Assembly: GCA_905207485.1 (NCBI GenBank)
Contig: CAJLLL010000001.1
Coordinates: 49,736-113,735, forward strand
DNA from: an uncultured Phascolarctobacterium sp.
Lineage (GTDB): Bacteria; Bacillota; Negativicutes; Acidaminococcales; Acidaminococcaceae
Direction: 5' to 3'
Length of the DNA stretch: 64,000 nt
Shown here in pieces: positions 1 through 7,834 of the stretch. Each line of letters begins with the position of its first letter. The first letter of the stretch is position 1. The translations under genes were made by a program, and so were the position numbers. The notes under the pieces were generated by a model. It was not told the origin of the DNA. It searched no databases and saw only the letters and a list, made by a program, of their open reading frames with translations.

Positions 1-571
1 AATAATCGCTCATAGCGCCTACATTTTTGGCAATGGACATTTCATTGTCGTTCAGAATGATAATGAGCTTTTTCTGCAAATCACCGGCATTATTCAAGGC
101 CTCGTATGCCATACCACCGGTCATGCTGCCATCGCCAATAACGGCAATAATTTCATTGTTTTCGCCTTTTAAATCACGCGCTACCGCCATCCCCAAAGCA
201 GCCGATATAGAAGTACTGGAATGGCCTGTGCCAAAGGCATCATATTCACTTTCCTGAATTTTTGGGAATCCGGAAAGGCCGTTATACTGACGCAGCGTTT
301 TAAAAGCTTCGCGCCGGCCGGTAATAATTTTATGGATGTATGACTGGTGCCCTACATCCCATATAATTTTATCCTTCGGGCAATTAAACACTTTATGCAA
401 AGCCAAAGTAAGTTCAACAACACCCAGATTAGGCGCAAGATGTCCCCCATTTTTGGAAATAACGTCAATCATATACTCGCGTATTTCTGCCGCCAGTTTT
501 TCCAATGCTTCATAATTTAAGTTTTTTACATCTTCGGGTGAATTAATATTTTTTAATAATCCGGCTGTCAT
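1..571 (-). CDS. dxs: 1-deoxy-D-xylulose-5-phosphate synthase, N-terminal part (cut by window edge)
   Basis: The visible 190 residues are the thiamine-diphosphate N-terminal part of DXS, which condenses pyruvate and glyceraldehyde 3-phosphate in the first step of the MEP isoprenoid pathway in the cytosol. I translated the minus strand from the ATG at 571 ([18 protein letters not shown]...). It contains the family motifs [23 protein letters not shown] and [16 protein letters not shown], and the ThDP/Mg-binding GDGSMTGG with NDN following. A TTG one codon upstream (574) could also be the start; a GGAAGG Shine-Dalgarno lies about 9-12 bases upstream of these. The gene follows ispA by 45 bases, so the ispA product supply and DXS are probably co-transcribed. 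The rest of the gene lies left of the window. Confidence 0.95.
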   Translation of the reverse strand, partial: MTAGLLKNINSPEDVKNLNYEALEKLAAEIREYMIDVISKNGGHLAPNLGVVELTLALHKVFNCPKDKIIWDVGHQSYIHKIITGRREAFKTLRQYNGLSGFPKIQESEYDAFGTGHSSTSISAALGMAVARDLKGENNEIIAVIGDGSMTGGMAYEALNNAGDLQKKLIIILNDNEMSIAKNVGAMSDY

Positions 572-616
572 CAAGGCATCTATCCTTCCGTTAAGCATAA
601 AACCGGTAGAAATTTA

Positions 617-1492
617 TCAGGATTTGCGTCCGCACATCATTTTTGTAATATGGCGCAGCGGCTCGGCTTTTTCGCCAAAAGTATTCAGGCACTCAAGCGC
701 TTCTTCAACAGTTTTTTCAGCCAGTGCTTTTGCGCCTTCAAGGGTATATAAACTTACATAAGTAGATTTATGTTTTTTCTCATCGCTGCCGGCGCTTTTG
801 CCCATCTCGGCAGGGTCGCCTTCAACATCAAGAATATCATCGGTAATCTGGAAAGCCAGACCCAGTAAATCAGCAAAACGTGTTAATGCCAAAAGCTGGT
901 CGCTGGTAGCTCCTGCAAGGTGTGCACCGCCGCGCACTGCTGCAATAAACATGGCGCCGGTTTTGCCGGAATGAAGTTTGCGCAGTTCAGCTTCGCTGAT
1001 TTGTTTGCCTTCGGCATCCAAATCGAGTGCCTGACCGCCTACCATGCCAAAATTGCCTGCGCACATTGCAACCTCGCGTACAACTTCAATCAAAACTTCC
1101 GGCGGAACGTTTTTCTGTTCCAGCATTACTTCAAACGCAAGCGTCAGTAGTCCGTCACCTGCCAAAAGCGCCATTGCTTCGCCAAAAACTTTATGGTTGG
1201 TATACTTGCCGCGGCGGTAATCGTCATCATCCATACACGGCAAATCGTCATGTATCAGGGAATAAGTGTGAATCATTTCCAGGCCTGCGGCCACAGGCAA
1301 AAAATTATAGCCGTTAACGCCTACAGCATCGGCAGTCGCCATTAAAAGAATCGGGCGGATACGTTTTCCGCCTGCAAACAGGCTGTACTCCATTGCCTCA
1401 TCAACACGGGAAATGCCTTTTTTCTGCATACGTTTTTCTAAAAAGTTATTTACAAGTTTCTGTCTGTCAGAATAATATTTTTCAAAATCCAT
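617..1492 (-). CDS. ispA: Farnesyl diphosphate synthase (polyprenyl synthetase family)
   Basis: This 291-residue protein is a short-chain all-trans polyprenyl synthase that makes C15 farnesyl diphosphate from IPP and DMAPP, the precursor of undecaprenyl phosphate and quinones. The first Asp-rich motif DDLPCMD is at residues 82-88 and the second, DDILD, at 218-222; GGKRIRP (41-47) binds diphosphate. The length fits bacterial IspA (about 290-300). Its ATG abuts the stop codon of xseB, so the two are translationally linked, and dxs follows it. This xseA-xseB-ispA-dxs order is common in Firmicutes. FPP rather than GGPP as the product is inferred from family and context. Confidence 0.95.
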   Translation of the reverse strand: MDFEKYYSDRQKLVNNFLEKRMQKKGISRVDEAMEYSLFAGGKRIRPILLMATADAVGVNGYNFLPVAAGLEMIHTYSLIHDDLPCMDDDDYRRGKYTNHKVFGEAMALLAGDGLLTLAFEVMLEQKNVPPEVLIEVVREVAMCAGNFGMVGGQALDLDAEGKQISEAELRKLHSGKTGAMFIAAVRGGAHLAGATSDQLLALTRFADLLGLAFQITDDILDVEGDPAEMGKSAGSDEKKHKSTYVSLYTLEGAKALAEKTVEEALECLNTFGEKAEPLRHITKMMCGRKS

Positions 1493-1738
1493 CTATCCAT
1501 CAATCTCCTCAAAAGGTTTTGTTGTATAACCGTTATCAGTTTCAATAATTTCTTCAACTGCCCTGCGTGCCGTATCAAGCCTGCTTGCACAAATTTTGCT
1601 TAATTCAACGCCTTCTTTAAAAACTTCTAGCGATTCTTCAAGTGGCAGGCTACCATCTTCAAGCAGCTTAACTTTTTCTTCCAGCATTGCCAGAGCTTCA
1701 TCAAATTTTAAATTTTTCAGTGATTTTTTTACTGCCAT
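1493..1738 (-). CDS. xseB: Exodeoxyribonuclease VII small subunit
   Basis: The protein has 81 residues and is the helical small subunit of exonuclease VII, which with XseA degrades single-stranded DNA to oligonucleotides. The family signature is clear: FDEALAMLEEKVKLLEDGSLPLEESLEVFKEG is typical of XseB helical hairpins (residues about 12-43). It sits one base after xseA and its stop touches the ispA start, so xseA-xseB-ispA is a tight operon. Confidence 0.95.
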   Translation of the reverse strand: MAVKKSLKNLKFDEALAMLEEKVKLLEDGSLPLEESLEVFKEGVELSKICASRLDTARRAVEEIIETDNGYTTKPFEEIDG

Positions 1739-1739
1739 T

Positions 1740-2945
1740 TTAACGTCCTTCCGTATGCTGCACTACTGAAATAATATTGCCGTCCGCAACCAGGGTTGTT
1801 ATTTCATCGCCCCACCGCACATCGCTAATACTTGCAATAATTTTTCCTTCGGTGTTTTCTGTAACACTGTAACCACGCGCCAGTACAGTCAGCGGGCTTA
1901 AAGCATCAAGTTTAGCCGCAAGCACTCCGCATTTATGCTGCCTGCCGATAAATGACGTATTAAAAGCCTGTTTTAAATGTGCCGCTGCAAAATCATAACG
2001 CTGCATGCGGCTTTCAAGCATGCGCTGCGGATTTGTCAAAGCCCATGATGACTGTAAACGGTTAACAGCAGTTTCTGCTGCCGTCAGTTGTTTTAACATA
2101 GTATTTTGGCAGCGTTTTTTTAGTTCCAAAACGTAATTTAAGTAAGCGTTAGCATCGGCAACAACAATTTCCGCCGCTTGCGAAGGGGTTGCCGCACGCT
2201 TATCGGCAGCAAAATCCGCCAACGTAAAATCTGTTTCATGCCCTACTGCGGATACAACCGGAATTTCCGAAGCAGCTATGGCACGCACGATTTGTTCTTC
2301 GTTAAAAGCCCATAATTCTTCAATTGAACCGCCGCCGCGGCCGACAATTAATACATCTGCCATTTTGTTTCTGTTCATAAATTCAATGGCATGGGCTATT
2401 TCTCCCGGTGCTTCCTTACCCTGTACGCGTACCGGATAAAGCAAAAGCTTAATGCCGCTGTTGCGCCTGCGCGATACTGTGATTAAATCGCGTACAGCCG
2501 CGCCTGATGGCGATGTAATAATGCCAACGGTTTTAGGATTAACAGGAAGCTGTTTTTTGCGGCTTTCATCGAACAATCCCTCTGCCAGCAATTTCTGCTT
2601 TAATTGTTCAAAAGCAAGCATCAAATCGCCTGTGCCTTCTGGCAGCAGCAAATCTGTATAAAGCTGGTATACGCCGTCACGTTCATAAACGCTGATGCGC
2701 CCTATTGCTGTCACCGTATCACCGTTTTGCGGTTCAAACCTTAATGTACGCGCAGCAAATTTAAACATTACGGCTTTCAATACGCCGCCTGCATCTTTTA
2801 AAGTAAAATAGCAGTGTCCGCTGCTGTAACGCTTAAAATTAGAAATTTCCCCGCGCACCTGAATGTTGGCAAAGCGGCGGTCATCATCTATCAGCGATTT
2901 AATCAGCTTATTTACCTGACTGACGGAATAAACATCTTCATACAC
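1740..2945 (-). CDS. xseA: Exodeoxyribonuclease VII large subunit
   Basis: Large catalytic subunit of exonuclease VII. Its order is an N-terminal OB-fold (residues about 5-100; SNFKRYSSGHCYFTLKDA), then the catalytic Exonuc_VII_L domain with TSPSGAAVRDLI, VGRGGGSIEELW and SAVGHETDFTL, then a coiled-coil region and a C-terminal segment. I chose the GTG at 2945 (MYEDVYSVSQVNKL) because AAAAGGTG is six bases upstream; a GTG at 2954 is the alternative start and has poorer spacing. It overlaps the end of the TsaD-like gene by a few bases, which indicates translational coupling. Confidence 0.93.
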   Translation of the reverse strand: MYEDVYSVSQVNKLIKSLIDDDRRFANIQVRGEISNFKRYSSGHCYFTLKDAGGVLKAVMFKFAARTLRFEPQNGDTVTAIGRISVYERDGVYQLYTDLLLPEGTGDLMLAFEQLKQKLLAEGLFDESRKKQLPVNPKTVGIITSPSGAAVRDLITVSRRRNSGIKLLLYPVRVQGKEAPGEIAHAIEFMNRNKMADVLIVGRGGGSIEELWAFNEEQIVRAIAASEIPVVSAVGHETDFTLADFAADKRAATPSQAAEIVVADANAYLNYVLELKKRCQNTMLKQLTAAETAVNRLQSSWALTNPQRMLESRMQRYDFAAAHLKQAFNTSFIGRQHKCGVLAAKLDALSPLTVLARGYSVTENTEGKIIASISDVRWGDEITTLVADGNIISVVQHTEGR

Positions 2946-3894
2946 GGTTTTCACCTTTTAAAACTGCAAAAGCGGCACAGCCGCAGGCATTATCGCAGCT
3001 AAAGCGTGCCTGTGGGTGCCAAAGCGATATTCTTTTTCTGCTTAATTTATTATGCAGGTATTCTCTGATATATGTGTTGGAAGCAACTCCGCCCACAATA
3101 AGCGCGCTGCTTACTTTGTATTGTTTGGCTGCATTAAAAATCAGCCTGTAAAAAGTCTCGGCCAATACTTTTTGTACACCGGCCGCTATACCGGCACTAT
3201 CTTCTCCCGCTGCCAGTTTGCGTTCAGCTGCCGTTGCAGGACCGGAAAGGCTTGCTTTGCACTCCTTGACGGATACCGGCAATTCAACAGGCTCTGCCGC
3301 TGTTTTGGCAAACTCTTCCAAAGCCTGGCCTGCCGGAAACTGCAATCCAAGGCTTACGCCAATGCGGTCAATAAACTGGCCTGCATGCAAATCAATGCTG
3401 CCGCCAATTTCAGTAAGCTTAAAACTGCCTCCCGGCTGCTGCTCTGCAAGCAATAAATCAGTTGTCCCTCCGGAAGCATGCAAAAGCAAAAAACGCTCAT
3501 CATCCGGTCCGCCTGCCGACCATTTTCCTGCCAGCAGATGGTTTTCCTGATGGCTGATAAGCCAAAGCGGTATATTATTTAATACAGAAAATGAACGTGC
3601 AAAACCAGCGCCCACCAGGAACGCCGGCATGTAAGAATCTGTAAGCGGACGCGGACAGCCGGAAGCGCAAACGCCAATAATTTTTGCCCCTTGCGGCATG
3701 GCATTAGCAATCATCTCAGGCAAATTACGAGTATGTTGAAACACCATTTCTGATTGCTGCAACCCGCACTTACCCTCACGCACTTTTAAAATCTGCCTGC
3801 TTTCACCTACAAGCTGAGCCTGTCTGTCCATAAAAGCAACAGATGTAGTATAACAGCTTGTGTCTATGCCAAGATAAACTTCCAAATCACTCAT
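2938..3894 (-). CDS. TsaD/Kae1-like protein (second TsaD-type ASKHA protein, M22 family)
   Basis: A 318-residue protein of the Kae1/TsaD (PF00814) ASKHA superfamily. TsaD itself makes threonylcarbamoyl-adenosine (t6A) in tRNA. Here the N-terminal YLGIDTSCYTTS phosphate loop is present, the metal-binding HxxxH is kept as HQENH (H115, H119), and a DNAC segment near residue 300 matches the third metal ligand. The overall sequence differs from a canonical TsaD (no standard VEGH segment), so I treat it as a paralogue of unknown exact role. A start at ATG 3894 gives an 8-base overlap with the nusB stop (ATGAGTGA) and places the GIDTS motif at the N-terminus. Location between nusB and xseA is seen in other Firmicutes according to my recollection of annotation there. 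Confidence 0.85.
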   Translation of the reverse strand: MSDLEVYLGIDTSCYTTSVAFMDRQAQLVGESRQILKVREGKCGLQQSEMVFQHTRNLPEMIANAMPQGAKIIGVCASGCPRPLTDSYMPAFLVGAGFARSFSVLNNIPLWLISHQENHLLAGKWSAGGPDDERFLLLHASGGTTDLLLAEQQPGGSFKLTEIGGSIDLHAGQFIDRIGVSLGLQFPAGQALEEFAKTAAEPVELPVSVKECKASLSGPATAAERKLAAGEDSAGIAAGVQKVLAETFYRLIFNAAKQYKVSSALIVGGVASNTYIREYLHNKLSRKRISLWHPQARFSCDNACGCAAFAVLKGENRV

Positions 3895-4297
3895 TGTTCC
3901 TAACCATTTTGCCAAGCAGTCCGTTAATAAAACGCGGACTGTCTTCAGAACCGTAAATTTTGGCAATTTCTACGGCTTCATTAATTGCTATGCCTGCCGG
4001 AATTTTATTTTCAGCAAAATAAATCTCATATACTGCAAGGCGCAGAATGTTGCGGTCAACGCCCGGCATACGTTCTACATCCCAGTCAATGGAATATTCT
4101 TTAATTTTTGCATCAATGTCAGCTTTGGCATTTAAAATGCCGTTAATAGCAATTTGCGCATAGCTTTGAGCTTTAACTGCATCTTTGCTGTTCTGTTCTT
4201 CAACGGCTGCGTTCAAAGCCTCTTCTGCTGTGCAGCCGGAAAAATCTATCTGAAATAAACTTTGTACAATAAGTTCTCTTGCTGTTCTGCGAATCAT
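3887..4297 (-). CDS. nusB: Transcription antitermination protein NusB
   Basis: A 136-residue all-helical NusB. It binds boxA RNA together with S10 and takes part in antitermination of rRNA transcription. Typical family segments are RRTARELIVQSLFQIDF at the N-terminus, DRNILRLAVYEI near residue 84 and AINEAVEIAKIYGSEDSPRFINGLLGK near the end. It overlaps the next gene by 8 bases and follows the Asp23/AmaP/DUF2273 genes, an arrangement common in Gram-positive-type genomes. Confidence 0.96.
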   Translation of the reverse strand: MIRRTARELIVQSLFQIDFSGCTAEEALNAAVEEQNSKDAVKAQSYAQIAINGILNAKADIDAKIKEYSIDWDVERMPGVDRNILRLAVYEIYFAENKIPAGIAINEAVEIAKIYGSEDSPRFINGLLGKMVRNNE

Positions 4298-4317
4298 GTT
4301 TAACCTCGTTCTTTTAG

Positions 4318-4545
4318 TTATTTATGGTAGCCGGGAGGCAGCAGCCTGTCCAGCCATTCAAGCAGGTCTTCTTTTTTATCAAGCTTATTGCCGATAAAAA
4401 AGCCTGCCGAAATACAAATCAGTAAAAATATTGTTTGGAAAAATCCCAAAATTAAAAACATGGCCCCTATAAACAGTCCAAAAACAGACCCTAAAAGACG
4501 GCCGCGATAGATTCTCCATAAATCGCTGAGAATTTCATTCCACAT
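4318..4545 (-). CDS. DUF2273 small integral membrane protein
   Basis: A 75-residue protein that belongs by size, sequence style and context to DUF2273, found beside Asp23 and AmaP. It shows two closely spaced hydrophobic segments (residues about 17-38 and 39-50: GSVFGLFIGAMFLILGFF and TIFLLICISAGFFIGNKL) followed by a charged tail. It probably sits in the cytoplasmic membrane with AmaP as part of the Asp23 envelope-stress complex; the molecular role is unknown. It is 17 bases after amaP and 20 bases before nusB. Confidence 0.85.
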   Translation of the reverse strand: MWNEILSDLWRIYRGRLLGSVFGLFIGAMFLILGFFQTIFLLICISAGFFIGNKLDKKEDLLEWLDRLLPPGYHK

Positions 4546-4562
4546 CGCTTTGCGCCCCCTTT

Positions 4563-5081
4563 CTAATTTTTGGCCTTAATCTGCTTAAAGAATAATTCAA
4601 TGTCTTTAATTTCCATGCCTAATACTTTTTTTATCGTATCACGCACATTATATTTAATTTCTTCCGTTGTTTCCGGAATATTTATACCGGGTTCAATGGA
4701 AGCATTAATACGCACGCTAATGGTTTCATCATCAAGTTTTGTTTCGCATTTAACATTGTAAACGCCGTAAACTTCCTGAGCAATTTCAGAAATATAATCT
4801 TCAATGGCATTTTTGCCGACAAAGATTTTCCCGTTATCTCCCGTTTTTAAAATTAAGGAGCTTATTCCCGTAGCACCGATACCGGCAATTAAAAGGCGCA
4901 GGCTGACCAGTAAAATTATTATGCCGCCAACCGCATATTCCCAGTTACCCGGAATTGTTGCCAAAAACTGATTGATAGCCGCCTGTGATATAATGCCGAG
5001 GCTGCATAAAACAACCAGCACCGCTACAACAGCCATTAAAAATGTATATAAAGTAAGGATAATTCTGTCAGGTATTCCCAT
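4563..5081 (-). CDS. amaP: Alkaline shock response membrane anchor protein AmaP
   Basis: AmaP anchors Asp23 at the membrane. The 172-residue protein has two N-terminal transmembrane segments (residues about 8-31 and 49-72) followed by a soluble Asp23-like region with SSLILKTGDNGKIFVG and an EDYISEIAQEVYGV segment. I placed the start at ATG 5081 (MGIPDRIIL) because GGGAGGG is eight bases upstream; an upstream in-frame ATG at 5105 would overlap asp23 and lacks an equally good site. It lies between asp23 and the DUF2273 gene in one operon. Confidence 0.9.
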   Translation of the reverse strand: MGIPDRIILTLYTFLMAVVAVLVVLCSLGIISQAAINQFLATIPGNWEYAVGGIIILLVSLRLLIAGIGATGISSLILKTGDNGKIFVGKNAIEDYISEIAQEVYGVYNVKCETKLDDETISVRINASIEPGINIPETTEEIKYNVRDTIKKVLGMEIKDIELFFKQIKAKN

Positions 5082-5104
5082 TGTTATTTCCCTCCCAATG
5101 AGCA

Positions 5105-5551
5105 TTAATTATTTTCCGGAGCTTCAAGGCTTTGTTCAAGTTCCGTTTTACGGCGCCTCTGCACGCCCTGCACATGTACGTCTACAATTTTCACTTCATA
5201 GCCTGTCATGTTTTCAATGGCTTCACGCACTTTTTCCTGTATTTCCAGTGCTATTTCAGGTATACAGCCGCCATACTCTATGTTTACATAAACTTCAGCG
5301 CTTACAACATGCCCTTCAACCGTAACACGCACGCCTTTAGAGACATTTTTGTTGCCAAGAAATTCGCTGATGCCATCGGCAAAGCTGCCATTCATACCGG
5401 CAACTCCTTCTACTTCCTGTGCAGCAAGGCTTGCCACAATGCTCAGCACTTCATCGGCAATCTGTACATCACCGATTTCTTCCTGCGGTGCGCCATTGGC
5501 AACAGCTTCTTTCGCCTGTTCATTTGCCGCTAAAATTTCTTTATCAGCCAT
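5105..5551 (-). CDS. asp23: Asp23/Gls24 family envelope stress response protein
   Basis: A 148-residue Asp23/Gls24 protein. Members are abundant cytosolic proteins tethered to the membrane by AmaP and linked to cell-envelope homeostasis. The core is visible: GDVQIADEVLSIVASLAAQEVEGVAGM (residues 27-53), GVRVTVEGHVVSAEVYVNIEYG and a VREAIENMTGYEVKIVDVHVQGV end. The last part, rich in charged residues, is a flexible tail. A GGAGG site is seven bases before the ATG. It is the first gene of the asp23-amaP-DUF2273-nusB cluster. Confidence 0.95.
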   Translation of the reverse strand: MADKEILAANEQAKEAVANGAPQEEIGDVQIADEVLSIVASLAAQEVEGVAGMNGSFADGISEFLGNKNVSKGVRVTVEGHVVSAEVYVNIEYGGCIPEIALEIQEKVREAIENMTGYEVKIVDVHVQGVQRRRKTELEQSLEAPENN

Positions 5552-5608
5552 TGCATAGCCTCCAATACTGTAAAAGTATCTTTTTGCTTACAGTTTACTA
5601 TCTTTTAT

Positions 5609-5614
5609 ATTATA
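5609..5614 (-). promoter_or_regulatory. Probable -10 element upstream of asp23
   Basis: On the minus strand a perfect TATAAT lies about 58 bases upstream of the asp23 start codon. I see no good -35 hexamer at 16-18 bases, so it may need an activator or be weak. Confidence 0.35.
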
Positions 5615-5660
5615 ACATAACTGCAAGGTAAATACCACGCCGCACTTTTTAAAAGCTGTA

Positions 5661-5697
5661 TAAAAATAAAATGGCACGCCTGTAAAGGCAATGCCAT
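5661..5697 (-). terminator. Rho-independent terminator of thrC
   Basis: Minus-strand hairpin with ATGGCA/TGCCAT outer stem and GCC/GGC inner pairs, followed by TTTATTTTTA. It lies just after the thrC stop codon and separates thrC from asp23. Confidence 0.85.
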
Positions 5698-5704
5698 TAA
5701 CATA

Positions 5705-7189
5705 TCATATGCTTTTTTTAACTGCCTCTGCCATCTGGGCAGTTTCTATAACATCCTTATGCAGCACCGGCATGCTTTCAAGCTGAAGCATTTTTTTCGG
5801 AACGGGAACTTCCGTAAGTTCATGCAGCTTATGCAGAGCGTCAAACGGTTTTAATTCATCATCTTCTCCCTTTAAGGCTGCATAAACATCTCCGCTGAAT
5901 TTGTAAGGGCTTGCCGTAGATACTACTATTGCGTATCTGTCATCAGAAGTTACCAGACGGTATTTTTCGCATGCACGCCATGCAACCGCTGTATGCGGGT
6001 CAAGCAGATAATTGCAGTCATTATACACGCGCCTGATTGTTTCGGCAGTTTCCTGCTCATCAACCCATGCGCCAAAGAAATTGGCAGTTATTCTTTTATG
6101 AATTTTTTCACCGACGTTGTAAAAACCTTCGGTATTAAGCTGCTGCATCCATTCGGCAACTTTTTCATTGTCTTCTTCTGTTACATTATACAAAAGGCGT
6201 TCCAAATTGCTGGAAACCAAAATATCCATAGAAGGAGACATGGTCTTTTTAAATTCACGGCGTTTATCATAAATACCGGTGTTTATAAAATCAGTCAGTA
6301 CATTATTACTGTTTGATGCGCAAATAAATTTATGTACCGGCAGCCCCATAATTTTAGCATAATATCCTGCCAGAATATCGCCGAAATTACCTGTAGGCAC
6401 TGCAAAGTTAATTTCTTCGCCGGCTTTAATGCGCCCTTCGGCAACAGCATCGCTGTAAGCGCTGAAATAATAAACAATTTGCGGTACCAGCCTGCCCCAG
6501 TTAATAGAGTTGGCAGAACTGAATACACAACCGTCAGCAGCCATTTCTTCTTTTAATGCTTCATCGGCAAAAATATTTTTTACGCCGGTCTGGGCATCAT
6601 CAAAATTACCTTTAACAGCAAACACATGCACATTTTTGCCCTGCTGTGTTACCATCTGCTGTTTTTGAATATCACTGACGCCGCTTTCCGGATAGAATAC
6701 TATAATTTCGGTACCGTCAACACCTGCAAAACCTTCCAGTGCAGCTTTGCCGGTATCGCCGCTTGTTGCTGTTAAAATAACAATTTTATGCTGTTCTCCC
6801 GTTTTGGCAATGGCTTTTGTCAAAAGCTGCGGCAAAATCTGCAAAGCCATATCTTTAAAAGCAGATGTAGGCCCATGCCAAAGTTCAAGCGTATCGGTAT
6901 TATCGTTAACTTTATGGACAGGCGCCGGCTCATTGCCGAACTTATCTTCGGAATAAGCTTTATCGGCAGCATCTTTTAATTCTTCTTCGGTATAATCGGT
7001 TAAAAACAACGAAAGAATTTTTACAGCGCGTTCCTGATAACTTAAATTATGCAATGCAATAATTTCATCTAAAGGAAGCGTCACGAATTTCTGAGGCACA
7101 AAAAGACCGCCGTCTCCTGCCATGCCGCGTGTAATGGCATGAGCGCTGCAGCAAAGGTCTGCTGTACCGCGTGTACTTAAAAATAACAT
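5705..7189 (-). CDS. thrC: Threonine synthase
   Basis: PLP enzyme that converts O-phosphohomoserine to threonine, the last step after Hom and ThrB, which are encoded near 25-27 kb. With the start at ATG 7189 (MLFLSTRGT) it has 494 residues, the size of the yeast/E. coli-like long threonine synthases. Key features are STRG at the N-terminus, the PLP lysine in HGPTSAFKD (K112), and TATSGDTGKAALEG, a phosphate-binding loop. The start is supported by AAAGGA eight bases upstream; a longer in-frame start at 7249 would add 20 residues not expected for the family. It is transcribed alone, between ybaK and a terminator. Confidence 0.95.
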   Translation of the reverse strand: MLFLSTRGTADLCCSAHAITRGMAGDGGLFVPQKFVTLPLDEIIALHNLSYQERAVKILSLFLTDYTEEELKDAADKAYSEDKFGNEPAPVHKVNDNTDTLELWHGPTSAFKDMALQILPQLLTKAIAKTGEQHKIVILTATSGDTGKAALEGFAGVDGTEIIVFYPESGVSDIQKQQMVTQQGKNVHVFAVKGNFDDAQTGVKNIFADEALKEEMAADGCVFSSANSINWGRLVPQIVYYFSAYSDAVAEGRIKAGEEINFAVPTGNFGDILAGYYAKIMGLPVHKFICASNSNNVLTDFINTGIYDKRREFKKTMSPSMDILVSSNLERLLYNVTEEDNEKVAEWMQQLNTEGFYNVGEKIHKRITANFFGAWVDEQETAETIRRVYNDCNYLLDPHTAVAWRACEKYRLVTSDDRYAIVVSTASPYKFSGDVYAALKGEDDELKPFDALHKLHELTEVPVPKKMLQLESMPVLHKDVIETAQMAEAVKKSI

Positions 7190-7261
7190 AAAAGCCATCC
7201 TTTCATCTTTCCATGCTGCAATAATAGCATATTTATGTACTTTGAGCAAGTATTTACAAAC

Positions 7262-7744
7262 TCATTCATAAATAATGTTTACTACCGCAGCACTTGTTGC
7301 CTTTACCAAATCATCAGGGTTCAAAAAAATCTGCATACCGCGCTGCCCGGCACTGATTGCAATTTTATCCCATAAAATGCTGGTTTCATCAAGATAAACC
7401 GGGTAATTTTTCTTGGCGCCCAACGGCGAGCACCCGCCACGGATATAGCCCGTAAGAGGCAGAACTTCCTTTAAATGCACAAGTTCTGCCCTTTTATTGC
7501 CGCTTGCTTTGGCAAGCGCTTTTAAATCAAGTTCGGCATTGCCGGGAATTACGGCAAACACCGGGCCGGTTTTATCACCGCGCACCACAAGTGTTTTAAA
7601 AACCTGTTCAGCAGGCAGCCCTACCTGTTCAGCTACATGAACAGCGTCAAGATGTTCTTCATCCACAGTATATTCAATAAGGCTGTATTCTATCTTTTTG
7701 TCATCTAAAATGCGTGCGGCATTGGTTTTTTTCTGCTTTGCCAT
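7262..7744 (-). CDS. ybaK: Cys-tRNA(Pro)/Cys-tRNA(Cys) deacylase YbaK/EbsC type
   Basis: A 160-residue protein of the YbaK/ProX editing family, which hydrolyses Cys wrongly attached to tRNA-Pro. Visible family blocks are TNAARILDDKKIEYSL, FKTLVVRGDK, VIPGNAELDLKALAKASG, GYIRGGCSPLGAKK and SAGQRGMQIFLNPDDL. Start ATG 7744 (MAKQKK) is preferred because GGAGG is eight bases upstream; ATG 7750 would be only three bases from it. The gene is divergent from nadE, with which it shares an upstream region of about 90 bases. Confidence 0.93.
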   Translation of the reverse strand: MAKQKKTNAARILDDKKIEYSLIEYTVDEEHLDAVHVAEQVGLPAEQVFKTLVVRGDKTGPVFAVIPGNAELDLKALAKASGNKRAELVHLKEVLPLTGYIRGGCSPLGAKKNYPVYLDETSILWDKIAISAGQRGMQIFLNPDDLVKATSAAVVNIIYE

Positions 7745-7834
7745 GTTCATCTGCCTCCATTTGTATGGTATTAGAAGCCTTTATTTGTTATAATAACATC
7801 ATAAATCTATAAACGCAAACCGGAGAGATGCAAA

